The notes below the pieces were generated by a model. That model was not told the origin of the DNA, did no database searches, and saw only the letters and a list, made by a program, of their open reading frames with translations. Shown here piece after piece: positions 7,888 through 16,002 of a DNA stretch of 64,000 bases (the stretch's first letter is position 1; each line of letters begins with the position of its first letter). A program made the translations under genes and the position numbers. Origin of the DNA: Glycomyces amatae (GTDB lineage Bacteria; Actinomycetota; Actinomycetes; Mycobacteriales; Micromonosporaceae); the NCBI RefSeq assembly GCF_020991375.1, contig NZ_JAJLQZ010000005.1, forward strand, positions 359,683 through 423,682. The letters run 5' to 3'.

Positions 7888-9582
7888 ATGGAAGTCACGC
7901 GGAGTCGCAGGAGGCGGCTCGGGGCCGTCGGATTGGCGGCGGGCGCGCTCATGGCCGCCTCCGCGGCGGTGGTGGCGGCAGTCCCGGCATCTGCCGCCGT
8001 CTGCGACGCCGTCCAGTACTCGATCACCTCCCAGTGGGGGACCGGGCACAACGCGGCGGTGTCCATCAAGGCCGGTTCGGAGCCGATCGACGGCTGGACC
8101 GTGGAGTTCGACCTGCCCGCCGGCTCGACCGTGCAGAACGCCTGGAACGTCGAGTACACCCAGTCAGGGCAGCGGTTCCGAGGCGAGGACGCCGGCTGGA
8201 ACGCCCAGATCGGTGCAGGCCAGACCAAAGAGGTCTTCGGCATGACCGTCACCGGCACGGGCACCACCCCGACCGCGTTCGCGGTCAACGGCGTCGACTG
8301 CGGCGAGGACAGCGTCCCCACGACCGAGCCCACCGAGGAGCCCACCGGCGAGCCGAGCCAGCAGAAGCAGACCCGCACCCCCGCGTTCCTCATCGAGGCC
8401 GGGGCCGAGACCGACAACTACGTGGAGTCCGAGAACTTTACCGTCCGCTGGGGCGACGCCGTCGACGCGGTCGCCTGGGGCCGGCAGCGCGGCTACGACA
8501 ACTACCCCCAGTGGGTCGCGGACCACATGGAGGAGATCTACGACTACTACGTCGACGAGGTGGGCTTCGTCGACCCCGCCGACCACGACCTGGGCTCCCG
8601 GTACCGCATCAACCTCTACCTGTGCGGCACCTGGTCGAACGGCTTCCTGCCGCCCGCGAACTGGGCCGGGCCCGACGAGACCGGCGTGGGCCACATCTGC
8701 ATGCCGTACGACAAGACCTGGGACGACTGGGTCGAGTCCCACGAGTTCAACCACATCCTCCAGTCCTACGCCAGCGACATCAACGCCGACGACGGGAACG
8801 GCGGCGGCTGGGGCCACGGCAACCCCGTGGCGGGCCCGGTGTGGGAGGCGCACGCCAACTACATGGCCCGCATGCAGCGCCCCGACGTGGTCCTCGGCTC
8901 CGGCTACTACCTCGAGCGCCAGCACTTCCGCTGGCTCGCGCAGGAGACCTACTACGGCGACTGGCTGATGTTCGACACGATCGCCGAGCTCTACGGCCCC
9001 GAAGCGGTCGACCGGCTCTGGTTCGAGGCCGAGCAGGGCGAGCACCCGATCGACACCATCAAACGCGTCCTCCAGCTCGACCACGCCGAGTTCGCGGCGC
9101 TCATCGGCGAGATGACCTCCCGGCAGGTCGTCTACGACTTCGACCAGGGCCAGGCCATGCGCTCGGACCTGTGGCGCAGCGGCGGCTCCTACCGGCCGCT
9201 CCACACCGACGCGCTCCAGGGCCTCGGCTCGAACCGCTACCGGATCGCCGCCTCGGACGCCCCGCACCAGTACGGGCACAACATCATCCGGTTGAACCCG
9301 ACCACGAGCGACGTGAGCGTCCAGCTCGCGGGCGCCTCGAACCTCTCAGGCGCCGACTGGCGCTTCCGGCTCGTGGCCGTGAAGGCCGACTTCTCGGTCC
9401 GCTACAGCGACTTCTTCTCGCCCGGCCAGACCGCGAACTTCTCGCTCCAGAGCGGGGAGACCCACATGATGCTCGTCGTCGCCGCGACCCCGTCGCAGCA
9501 CCGCAACTACACGATGTGGGAAGTGGGCGTGGGAGACCCGTTCCCCTACGAACTCACCATCAACGGCGCCACACCGTCCTAG
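7888..9582 (+). CDS. Secreted CBM2 protein with DUF6055-like putative metallopeptidase domain
   Basis: A 564-residue exported protein. Residues 1-37 are a signal peptide (RRRR start, long Ala-rich core, cleavage after PASAA). Residues 38-139 form a family 2 cellulose-binding module with the expected Cys39/Cys138 pair and the three exposed-Trp strands. A Thr/Glu/Pro linker (about 140-160) leads to a domain with SHEFNHILQ (HEFNH, residues 285-289), a HExxH zinc site, followed by WEAHANY (319-325) that may give the third ligand. This matches my memory of DUF6055 proteins, which look like zincin peptidases but are unproven. It probably acts outside the cell while bound to cellulose. ATG 7888 is chosen for GAAGGAG 10 bases upstream and the correct signal peptide; an upstream extension to 7801 lacks both. 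Confidence 0.8.
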   Translation: MEVTRSRRRRLGAVGLAAGALMAASAAVVAAVPASAAVCDAVQYSITSQWGTGHNAAVSIKAGSEPIDGWTVEFDLPAGSTVQNAWNVEYTQSGQRFRGEDAGWNAQIGAGQTKEVFGMTVTGTGTTPTAFAVNGVDCGEDSVPTTEPTEEPTGEPSQQKQTRTPAFLIEAGAETDNYVESENFTVRWGDAVDAVAWGRQRGYDNYPQWVADHMEEIYDYYVDEVGFVDPADHDLGSRYRINLYLCGTWSNGFLPPANWAGPDETGVGHICMPYDKTWDDWVESHEFNHILQSYASDINADDGNGGGWGHGNPVAGPVWEAHANYMARMQRPDVVLGSGYYLERQHFRWLAQETYYGDWLMFDTIAELYGPEAVDRLWFEAEQGEHPIDTIKRVLQLDHAEFAALIGEMTSRQVVYDFDQGQAMRSDLWRSGGSYRPLHTDALQGLGSNRYRIAASDAPHQYGHNIIRLNPTTSDVSVQLAGASNLSGADWRFRLVAVKADFSVRYSDFFSPGQTANFSLQSGETHMMLVVAATPSQHRNYTMWEVGVGDPFPYELTINGATPS

Positions 9583-9634
9583 AGGGAGGAAACGGTCGGC
9601 GACGCGGCCCTCGGGTCGCGTCGCCGCACTCGGT

Positions 9635-9919
9635 TCACGACTGGCGGTGCCTGCGGACGGCCGCGAGCGCCTGGCGCGGATCGGCGAAGTCCTCGGTGCC
9701 CGCGCAGGTGTAGGCGACCAGGTCCTCTTTGGAGCCGGTCGCCCTGACGAACATGAAGCCCTCCGTGGGGTGGGTGACCGCGGCGCGCCACTTGGACGGT
9801 CTGACGTCGCTCGGGATGACCGACCCGACCCACTGGCCGGTGGCCCCGTCGATCGCGGCGAAGCCCTCCGACACGAGGTCCGCGTTCTCGACCAGTTGCA
9901 GTTCGCCCTTCTTGCCCAT
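9635..9919 (-). CDS. Small hypothetical protein, 94 residues
   Basis: A compact soluble protein beginning MGKKGELQLV, with a beta-rich middle (ATGQWVGSVIPSD, then TEGFMFVRATGSKEDLVAYTC) and a helical C-terminus. A good GAAGGAG sits 7 bases before ATG 9919. It converges on the CBM2 gene, with only 52 bases between stops, and is divergent from the EACC1 cassette. It has no signal peptide. I do not recognise the family. Confidence 0.65.
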   Translation of the reverse strand: MGKKGELQLVENADLVSEGFAAIDGATGQWVGSVIPSDVRPSKWRAAVTHPTEGFMFVRATGSKEDLVAYTCAGTEDFADPRQALAAVRRHRQS

Positions 9920-10139
9920 GGGACTCCTTCGATCGGTGCGGGAGATGAGCAGGAGTATAGGTTCGCGGCGCCCGGCGGGCATCCTCCGCGAGCGCCGATC
10001 GGAGCGGAACCACCCTTGGTGTCCATGATCCGACAGTAGAGCGCGATGCGCCGACCAGGGCCCCTGGCTAGTCTTGGCCTTCCCCGAGTCGCAGCCGAGC
10101 CGTAGCATGTCCGGATCGCCGATCACCGCTGGAGGCGCC

Positions 10140-10508
10140 GTGAACCCCCTTACCTCCGAACCGCCTCGGGACGCCCCGCGAGTCCCCACCGAGGCCCGGA
10201 TCTCCGTCTCGGACCAGGCGGAGCTGCGCTCGCTGCGGGAGCACCTGCGGCGGATCCGCGGCGCGCAGGTCGAGCAGGTCGCGGCGGAACCGGAGGCCGG
10301 GGCGCTCGGCTCGGGCGAACTGCTGCAGATCGCCGTCCCCGCCGCAGGACTGCTCGCGGTCGTCGTCAGGACGCTGCCGGAGTTCATCCGGTCCCGGCGT
10401 TCCTCGGTCAGCGTCACCGTGGAGACCGCGGACTGGAACGTCACCGTCTCCGGCGAGAACCTCGACGACGTGGAATCCGTCATCAAGCGGGTCCTGCCGG
10501 ATGCCTGA
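10140..10508 (+). CDS. EACC1-like effector-associated component
   Basis: A 122-residue protein fitting the EACC1 (effector-associated constant component 1) pattern: an N-terminal beta-helix segment (ARISVSDQAELRSLREHLRR), a central hydrophobic segment (LLQIAVPAAGLLAVVVRTLP) and a C-terminal SRRSSVSVTVETADWNVTV strand followed by DDVESVIKRVLP. Such proteins are described as constant partners of caspase- or trypsin-like effectors in bacterial conflict systems. GTG 10140 has GGAGG at the right spacing; ATG 10074 would give an unrelated extension. It overlaps the caspase gene by 8 bases, which strongly supports a shared function. Confidence 0.75.
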   Translation: MNPLTSEPPRDAPRVPTEARISVSDQAELRSLREHLRRIRGAQVEQVAAEPEAGALGSGELLQIAVPAAGLLAVVVRTLPEFIRSRRSSVSVTVETADWNVTVSGENLDDVESVIKRVLPDA

Positions 10509-11697
10509 CGCGCTCGACGGCGACTACTCGCGCTCGCGCGCGGTCCTGATGGGCACCTGGTCCTACCGGCACCTCAAACCGGTCGACGCGGCCGAGCGCA
10601 GCTACCACCGCATGCGCGACCTCCTGCGCGGCCCGGTCTGCGGCGAGTGGCCCGAGGACCGGATGACGGCCGTCGCGAACCCGGAGACGGTCGGGGAGCT
10701 CCGGCGCGAACTCGTCGAGGCATTCCTGGACGTCGAGGACGTCGCCCTGTTCTACTTCGTCGGCCACGGGCTCTACGACTACCGCGACCGGCTGCACTTG
10801 ACCGTCCAGGCCACCGAGCCGCGCACGCCGTACCGCGGCGCGACCAGCCTGCCGTTCGAATCCGTCCGCGAGGCCTTCCACCACAGCCGGGCCCGGACCA
10901 AGATCGCCGTCCTCGACTGCTGCTTCGCCGGCCTGGCCGCCCGCGCCGAAGGCTCCCTGGCGATCGACATGCCGCTCCCGCAGTCGGGCTCGTACCTCAT
11001 GATGAGCAGCAGCGAGTACGCCAAGTCGTGGTACGAGCTCCCCGATGAATCGGCCGAACCGCAGACCTACTTCACCAAGTACTTCGTGGACACCGCCGAG
11101 GCGGGCATCGCGGGACGACCGCCCGGCCTGACCCTCGACGACCTCTTCGCGACCGTCGCCCGCCGACTCGTCCGCGACGGGATCCCCGAGCCGCGCAGCC
11201 GCACGGACGACTACGCCGCCCGGTTCGCGTTCGCCCGCAACAAGGCGGCCGAGAACGGACCGGACGCGCTGTACGAGGAGGCCTACCGCCTCGAGCGCGA
11301 GGGCGGCGCCGAGCACCTGCCGACCATGAAGGCCCTGTACCGAACGGCCGCAGAGCAGGGCCATGGCCGCGCGATGTGCCGACTCGGCCTCATCGAGGAG
11401 GGCCGGACGCTCGCGGAGATGGAGGGGACCCCGCTCGGGGAGGTGGTCGACACCGACGTCTTCGCGGCCGTCCGCTGGTACACCAGGGCCTCCGAGGGAG
11501 GGGACGAGGCCGCCCCGCTCCTGCTGGGACGCGTCTACGAGGAGGTGTTCCGCGAGCCGCACGAGGCGCTCCGCTGGTACCAGCTGGCCGTCAACCGAGG
11601 CAACAGCGCCGCGAGGGAGCGGCTGAACGGGCTGCGGTACCGGCTGGACCACGGACTCGGCCCGCCCTCCCGCGACGAGGACCACGAGACGACCTGA
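10501..11697 (+). CDS. Caspase-like (C14) protease with C-terminal Sel1-type repeats
   Basis: A 398-residue cytoplasmic protein. The caspase domain covers about 10-240, with the catalytic His in YFVGHGLYD (His89) and the catalytic Cys in VLDCCFAG (Cys141 by alignment of DxC). The C-terminal half (about 255-385) has Sel1/TPR-like helical repeats such as TMKALYRTAAEQGHGRAMCRLG, AVRWYTRASEGGDEAAPLLLGR and ALRWYQLAVNRGNSAARERL, which usually bind partners. The family cleaves after Arg/Lys or Asp and in bacteria often triggers cell suicide on infection. Start ATG 10501 overlaps the EACC1-like gene; the next gene starts 16 bases after the stop. The repeats replace the NTPase sensors of many related systems. 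Confidence 0.85.
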   Translation: MPDALDGDYSRSRAVLMGTWSYRHLKPVDAAERSYHRMRDLLRGPVCGEWPEDRMTAVANPETVGELRRELVEAFLDVEDVALFYFVGHGLYDYRDRLHLTVQATEPRTPYRGATSLPFESVREAFHHSRARTKIAVLDCCFAGLAARAEGSLAIDMPLPQSGSYLMMSSSEYAKSWYELPDESAEPQTYFTKYFVDTAEAGIAGRPPGLTLDDLFATVARRLVRDGIPEPRSRTDDYAARFAFARNKAAENGPDALYEEAYRLEREGGAEHLPTMKALYRTAAEQGHGRAMCRLGLIEEGRTLAEMEGTPLGEVVDTDVFAAVRWYTRASEGGDEAAPLLLGRVYEEVFREPHEALRWYQLAVNRGNSAARERLNGLRYRLDHGLGPPSRDEDHETT

Positions 11698-11713
11698 AGA
11701 GAGGACGAGGAAG

Positions 11714-12325
11714 ATGAGCGGCACCGATCAGGAGCGGGCCCGAGCCGCCCACCGCCGCTGGATCGAGCGGGAATGGGAGGGGCAGGACAGCCTCGCCGTC
11801 GCGTACTGCCTGGACGCGCTCCTCGAAGCAGGAGGCGGCGACTACGGCGAGTTCGCGATGCTCGCCGAACCGGAGCAGGCGCTGCTGCTCAGGTGCTTCT
11901 GCGGCCTCCTCCCGCCCCGGGCCGGCCTCCGCCGGGCGGCCCGCGACTTCTACGAGCAGATCGGACCCGGCCGCCTCAGCCCGTTCGCGGCCGAACTGGC
12001 GCAGCCCGAAGGCGGTCGCCTCCTGGATGGGTTCCGCCTGGCCGAACCGGGACGTCCGGACGCCTCCCGCATCGGTCCCGAACTGCGGCAGGCCCTGTCG
12101 CGGCACGGGTGCACGCCGGTCTTCGCGGCCGACGCGTCCGTCGGGGACACCTGGCAGCTCGTGTTCGACGGCGGTCTCAGCGTGGGGCACGCCGTCGCCG
12201 TCGGCGGGCTCTGGGAGGCGTATTCGCTGGTGCGGCCGAACTCCATGTGGGGCATGGAGAAGGTCGGCGCCCACGCCGACCTCGAGGACGCGGTCCGCGA
12301 CGTCCTCGTGAACTACCTGGCCTGA
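11714..12325 (+). CDS. Unrecognised third component of the caspase cassette
   Basis: A 203-residue soluble protein, start ATG 11714 with GAGGAAG just before it. The N-terminal half is helical (RARAAHRRWIEREW, LAVAYCLDALLEAG, QALLLRCFCGLLPP). The C-terminal half reads as beta-strands (TPVFAADASVGDTWQLVFDG, LSVGHAVAVGGLWEAYSLV) and ends in a helix. No signal peptide or membrane segment is present. Only 16 bases separate it from the protease gene and 13 from the next gene, so it is part of the same transcript. It could be an adaptor, substrate or immunity-like regulator of the protease; nothing in the sequence decides this. Confidence 0.6.
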   Translation: MSGTDQERARAAHRRWIEREWEGQDSLAVAYCLDALLEAGGGDYGEFAMLAEPEQALLLRCFCGLLPPRAGLRRAARDFYEQIGPGRLSPFAAELAQPEGGRLLDGFRLAEPGRPDASRIGPELRQALSRHGCTPVFAADASVGDTWQLVFDGGLSVGHAVAVGGLWEAYSLVRPNSMWGMEKVGAHADLEDAVRDVLVNYLA

Positions 12326-12338
12326 CAGGAGGAACCAG

Positions 12339-12780
12339 ATCAAGGTCGAACCGCGTTTCCGCCGTCAGGTCAAGGCGTTGATCACCAAGGACCCCAGTGC
12401 CCGCGCGCTCAACGACGCGCTCTCCCCGAAGGAGCGCACCAGGTTCAACGCCTACGCCGAAGCGGTCGTCCTCGCCCTGCTGCGGCCGCGGCTCGGCGAC
12501 GCCGCAGGCGTCGCCGAGCTCGCCGACCTCACCTCGGCGATCACGGTCGGCCACCGGGCGCAGCGGCGGCCGGTCAACGAGTTCGTCATCGAGCACGTCC
12601 TGCTCTCAGCGTTCGGGCGGCCGTCGGACTTCGACGCCGCCGCGATACCCGCGACCGCCTTGTCCGCGGCGGCGGCCGCGATCATCCGGCACGAGCGCGA
12701 CACGCGACCCGAGGTCGCCGAGACGGTCGACGCGATCCTCGACCACGCCGAGACGCTGCTGCGGGCGAGACCCGACTTAG
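12339..12780 (+). CDS. Fourth gene of the caspase cassette, non-canonical start and uncertain end
   Basis: A helical protein of about 145 residues (ALNDALSPKERTRFNAYAE, GDAAGVAELADLTSAIT, TALSAAAAAIIRHERD, ILDHAETLLRARPD). Perfect AGGAGG at 12327-12332 sits 6 bases before ATC 12339, and the frame reads sensibly from that ATC; the first conventional start is TTG 12378. In frame there is no stop until 13409, deep in the oppositely oriented gene at 12795-13379, which is clearly real. TAG 12778-12780 lies one frame over, so I infer that the gene ends there after a one-base indel, or that the stop was lost. Function unknown. It is the last gene before a convergent membrane protein. Confidence 0.45.
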
Positions 12781-12794
12781 GGGGTGTGACCGGC

Positions 12795-13379
12795 TCAGTG
12801 GAGCCGACCGGTCGCCACAGGGCTCCGAGCGTCCACGACCGGGACTTCAGCGGTCGCGGAGGCTATCAGTCGGGTCAGGGCCTGGACGTCGATCCTGCCG
12901 GAGACCACCGACGTGTTCGCGAGCGCACGGCTGACCCCCATCGGGAGCGGGGACGCGCCGAGGGCGCGGGTGACCCGGTTCTGCTTCGCTTCGCGCGGCA
13001 GCGGGGAGGCGGTCGGCGTCCGCTCGATCCCGATGAACGACTGCTTGGCCGCGCCCGCCTGCCGCTCCCAGAGCACCACCGTCTTGACGTCCCGCCAGGG
13101 GATGAACGTGCGCCGCAGACCGATGAACAGCCGGAGCTCGATGCCCTCCGCGCTCGTGGTCACCACATTGGTCCGACGCACGAGAGGGTACAGGTAGAAC
13201 GCCAGACCGGTTACGACGAACGGCAGCAAGATCAGCTTCGGGTCGCGCCCGTTCGGGTCGTTGTTCGGCATGAACGCGAGAATCGTCATGAGCGCGAGCA
13301 GCACCAGCAGCATGTTCATGGCGGCGCCGTGGCGGTAGCGGATCGAGCCGAAGATCGGATCGGGGACGAGGGCGGCCAT
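12795..13379 (-). CDS. PH-domain-like membrane protein
   Basis: A 194-residue protein with two close transmembrane segments (MLLVLLALMTILAFM, residues about 22-36, and LILLPFVVTGLAFYLYPLV) followed by a cytoplasmic domain with the bacterial PH pattern TNVVTTSAEGIELRLF and FIPWRDVKTVVL. This is the usual layout of actinobacterial PH/DUF2581-like proteins of unknown role. The C-terminal 50 residues are polar. ATG 13379 is the first start; ATG 13319 would remove part of the first segment. It is convergent with the caspase cassette, so it is probably not part of it. Confidence 0.7.
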   Translation of the reverse strand: MAALVPDPIFGSIRYRHGAAMNMLLVLLALMTILAFMPNNDPNGRDPKLILLPFVVTGLAFYLYPLVRRTNVVTTSAEGIELRLFIGLRRTFIPWRDVKTVVLWERQAGAAKQSFIGIERTPTASPLPREAKQNRVTRALGASPLPMGVSRALANTSVVSGRIDVQALTRLIASATAEVPVVDARSPVATGRLH

Positions 13380-13575
13380 GGGCGGGGCTCTTTCCGAAGG
13401 GCCGTCTGATGAGGCCGGGCGGAGCCGAACCTACCCGAGGCGGTCGCGGCACTCCTCCACATGCGGCGGTCACCGATCCGAACGCGCTCAGGCCCGCACC
13501 GGTCGAGGCGGGCCGGTTCGCGGGGCCGGTGATGCCGGGGCGCCCGCGCACCGGTGGCGGATCGGCCGGCGACAC

Positions 13576-13581
13576 TAGAAT
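13576..13581 (+). promoter_or_regulatory. Extended -10 (TAGAAT) of a leaderless transcript
   Basis: TAGAAT lies six bases before ATG 13588 and there is no Shine-Dalgarno sequence. This spacing is the hallmark of actinobacterial leaderless mRNAs that start at the ATG itself. Confidence 0.6.
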
Positions 13582-13587
13582 TGCGGG

Positions 13588-14355
13588 ATGACTATGAGCG
13601 AACAGCAGCTTTTCGGTTCGCCGCAACGGTTCTGGCCGACCGGGGAGGTCGCGCCGCTGCGTCGCCGGCCGCCGCCTTCGCTCGCGGACTTCAGGGACTT
13701 CATCGTCCTGACCGAACTGCGCTCGCCCCGCTGGTACGGACCGGTGCTGCTGGCGGGGCTGGCCGTGTTCTGCGCGCTGTACTCCTTCGCGCCGTACGGC
13801 GGAGAACTGCTCTCGACCGACGCCCGGCGGTTCGCGCTCTGGGCGCTCGGCGCGGGGTTCGCCGTCGCTGCGGTGGCGGTTCTGCTGTGGGACTTCCGGA
13901 CCCGGGCGAACTCGCAGATCCGCGCGCATGAGCGCTTCCTCGAGTACGGGATCGTGGCCCACGCCTACAAGACCGGTCTGAACGTGGACGACGAGAGCTT
14001 CCTGCCGGCGTGGGTGCTCATCGACGCCGAGGTCGCGGACGAGCAGGCCGCCCGGCTGCACGCCGCGTTCGACGCGTGGCTGAACGCGGTGCTGGAGGAC
14101 GAGAAGCTGCGATCGCAGGTGCGGACGATGTTCCACGCGAAGGACGGCCTGGTCGCGAGCGAGACGCTGTTCGGCCCCGAGGCGGCGGGCGGGTTCCTGG
14201 CGGGGCCCTACAAGTCCGGGCATTGGAGAGGCCTGCTGCCGAAGGGGAACGGGGTGCCGCTCCCGCGGGCCGAAGGCGGAGCGTGGCGGACGTTCACGGT
14301 CTTCGACCCCGAGCCGTCGGATGAGCTGCAACCGACGGTCGGCACCGGGGACTAG
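13588..14355 (+). CDS. Membrane protein with soluble C-terminal domain, unknown function
   Basis: A 255-residue protein. Residues 1-45 are polar, two transmembrane helices follow (WYGPVLLAGLAVFCALYSFA and ALWALGAGFAVAAVAVLLWDF), and about 155 residues lie in the cytoplasm (ANSQIRAHERFLEYGIVAHAY onward), including QAARLHAAFDAWLNAVLEDE and FHAKDGLVASETLFGPEAAG. A -10 box six bases upstream makes a leaderless start at ATG 13588 likely. I do not recognise the family. It is divergent from the PH-like gene with 208 bases between. Confidence 0.6.
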   Translation: MTMSEQQLFGSPQRFWPTGEVAPLRRRPPPSLADFRDFIVLTELRSPRWYGPVLLAGLAVFCALYSFAPYGGELLSTDARRFALWALGAGFAVAAVAVLLWDFRTRANSQIRAHERFLEYGIVAHAYKTGLNVDDESFLPAWVLIDAEVADEQAARLHAAFDAWLNAVLEDEKLRSQVRTMFHAKDGLVASETLFGPEAAGGFLAGPYKSGHWRGLLPKGNGVPLPRAEGGAWRTFTVFDPEPSDELQPTVGTGD

Positions 14356-14410
14356 CGTCCAGGGGTGCTTCCGGGCCGGCCCCGCGCCCGCACGGGACCG
14401 GCCCGTCGCT

Positions 14411-14986
14411 TCAGGGCCGCCAGTCGGGGTCGCGGCCGGTGAGGGCCATCAGGCGGTCCTGCGGGTCGGCGTCGTCCGCGACCTTGAAGGCCGGGCCGTA
14501 GATGCCCTCCCTGGCAGCCTGGTCGTCGGCGTCCTGGCCCACGAACTCCAGGAGCGTCTCGAGGGTCGCCTCGTCGAGCTCGTAGTCCTGGCCCGTGGCC
14601 CGGGCCAGGTCCCAGCCGTGGACCGCGACCTCGTTGAGGCCCACCAGGCCCATCACCGCGGCCGGGAAGGTCACGCCGCCCGCGGTGGCGTCGCCCTCCC
14701 ACGCGGACGGGCGGCTCCACGCCTCGGCGAGCGTACGCAGGCGCTCTTCCAGGAGCGGCCGCCAGCCCGGTTCCAGCGTTGCATCCGGTACTCCCGGAGG
14801 GGCGTCGTTGTGCGGGCCGCGTTCGCCCTCGGCCGCGGCCGTGAACGCCAGGCACAGGCCGAGCATGTGGTTCACCAGCTGCGCCACCGTGTACTCCTCG
14901 CACGGGGTGGCGCCGGACAGCCGCTCGTCCTCGACGTGGTCGAGCAGCGCCGCCACCCGTTCGGTGGTGCTCTTGAAATCGGTCAT
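14411..14986 (-). CDS. DinB-type, TIGR03086-like metal-binding protein
   Basis: A 191-residue four-helix protein of the DinB/maleylpyruvate isomerase N-terminal superfamily. It shows the usual elements TPCEEYTVAQLVNHMLG (metal-ligand His), and GLVGLNEVAVHGWDLARATGQ with the second His pair, plus EFVGQDADD near the end. Related actinobacterial enzymes use mycothiol. Its own reaction is unknown. ATG 14986 is preceded by an AAGGGAC-type site. It lies just downstream of the MerR gene on the same strand (gap 89 bases), so co-transcription is likely and it may be controlled by that regulator. Confidence 0.8.
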   Translation of the reverse strand: MTDFKSTTERVAALLDHVEDERLSGATPCEEYTVAQLVNHMLGLCLAFTAAAEGERGPHNDAPPGVPDATLEPGWRPLLEERLRTLAEAWSRPSAWEGDATAGGVTFPAAVMGLVGLNEVAVHGWDLARATGQDYELDEATLETLLEFVGQDADDQAAREGIYGPAFKVADDADPQDRLMALTGRDPDWRP

Positions 14987-15075
14987 GCGCGGTCCCTTCT
15001 GAGGTTGTGAGTGCAGACGACGCGCGGTGCGCGGATTCATCGGTGCGGCGGACCCCTCCGGGTCCGCCGCCCTTG

Positions 15076-15825
15076 CTAGAGGTTCGCGTCGGCGTAGGCG
15101 TCCATGCCCTCGCGCAGGTACGCCGCGAGGTTCTGCGCCACCTCGTCGAACGTGGCCGTGAAGGCCGGGTCGTCGGTGTAGAGCGCGCCCAGGCCCTTGT
15201 ACGCCTCGGCGGTCGGGGCGGTGCCCCACAGCTTCGCGATGAAGCGGTAGTGCTCCTCGACCACGGCCTGGACCGCCTCCGAGGCGGCGGCCTCGCCGGC
15301 CGCGTCCAGTCCGGCGAGCCTGCGGTGCAGGTCCTCGAACCGGGCCGGGATCGCCCGGCGCTCCTCGTCGCTCATCGCCCGCACGGCCGCGTCGCTCGCG
15401 TCCACCGCGGCGTCGCCCCAGCGGCGCCGCGCCTCGGCCTCGTGCCTGCTCGCCTCGAGCCCGTCGAACCAGGTCTCGGGTGTCATGGTCTGTCTCCCTT
15501 CGAGTTGTCGGATGGTGTCCGCGACGGTGGCGGCCAGGCGGTCGAGGCGCTCGCGCTCCTCGGCGAGCCGCTCGGCGTGGCGCCTGAGCGCCTCGACCTC
15601 GGGCAGGGCCCCGTCGAGGATCTCCGCGATCACGTCGAGGCGCAGGTCCAGGCGGCGCAGCAGCAGGATCTGCTGGAGCCGCAGGAGCTCGCCCTCGCCG
15701 TAGCGCCGCAGGCCCCCGTGGCCCGTCGCGGCGGGTTCGAGGAGTCCGATGGCGTCGTAGTGCCGCAGAGTCCGCGACGTCACGCCCGCCAGGCGGGTGA
15801 CCTCGGCCGTCGACCACGTTCGCAT
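15076..15825 (-). CDS. MerR-family regulator with TipAS ligand-binding domain
   Basis: A 249-residue activator. Residues 1-70 are the MerR winged helix (WSTAEVTRLAGVTSRTLRHYD, then GLLEP and GLRRYGEGELLRLQQIL), a long coiled coil follows (about 75-110), and residues about 115-249 are a TipAS domain (TPETWFDGLEASRHEAEARRRWG, FTATFDEVAQNLAAYL), which binds thiopeptides and other hydrophobic drugs. Family members twist promoters whose -35/-10 spacing is too long. A GGTTGACG palindrome 33-51 bases upstream is its probable operator, indicating autoregulation. The DinB-like gene downstream may be a target. Confidence 0.9.
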   Translation of the reverse strand: MRTWSTAEVTRLAGVTSRTLRHYDAIGLLEPAATGHGGLRRYGEGELLRLQQILLLRRLDLRLDVIAEILDGALPEVEALRRHAERLAEERERLDRLAATVADTIRQLEGRQTMTPETWFDGLEASRHEAEARRRWGDAAVDASDAAVRAMSDEERRAIPARFEDLHRRLAGLDAAGEAAASEAVQAVVEEHYRFIAKLWGTAPTAEAYKGLGALYTDDPAFTATFDEVAQNLAAYLREGMDAYADANL

Positions 15826-15857
15826 CGCTTCCTCCTCGTTCCTGAACCGAAGGTATT

Positions 15858-15876
15858 GGTTGACGCTACGTCAACC
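15858..15876 (-). promoter_or_regulatory. MerR-type operator of the TipAS regulator
   Basis: Perfect 8-bp arms GGTTGACG (15858-15865) and CGTCAACC (15869-15876) with a CTA centre. It includes a TTGAC -35 core on either strand and lies about 33 bases before the regulator's ATG, matching the position of MerR/TipA sites. Confidence 0.7.
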
Positions 15877-15907
15877 GCAAGGCGCTTTTCATGAGGCGCA
15901 CGACACA

Positions 15908-15943
15908 GGCCCGGGCCGGAACGCTGTCGTTCCGGCCCGGGCC
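15908..15943. terminator. Large hairpin between the AraC and MerR genes
   Basis: Perfect 16-bp arms (15908-15923 and 15928-15943) around the loop CTGT. No T-run follows on either strand. It lies 113 bases past the AraC stop and probably ends that transcript before the MerR promoter. Confidence 0.5.
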
Positions 15944-16002
15944 CGGTGAGGGAGGGCGACGGGGCGCCGTCGCCATGGCGTCGAGACATCGAATTGAATC
16001 GA

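Noticed and set aside
12378..13409. Long plus-strand frame reading through the PH-like gene
   Set aside because: Only the first 135 codons look coding; the rest is the complement of a convincing membrane protein on the other strand.
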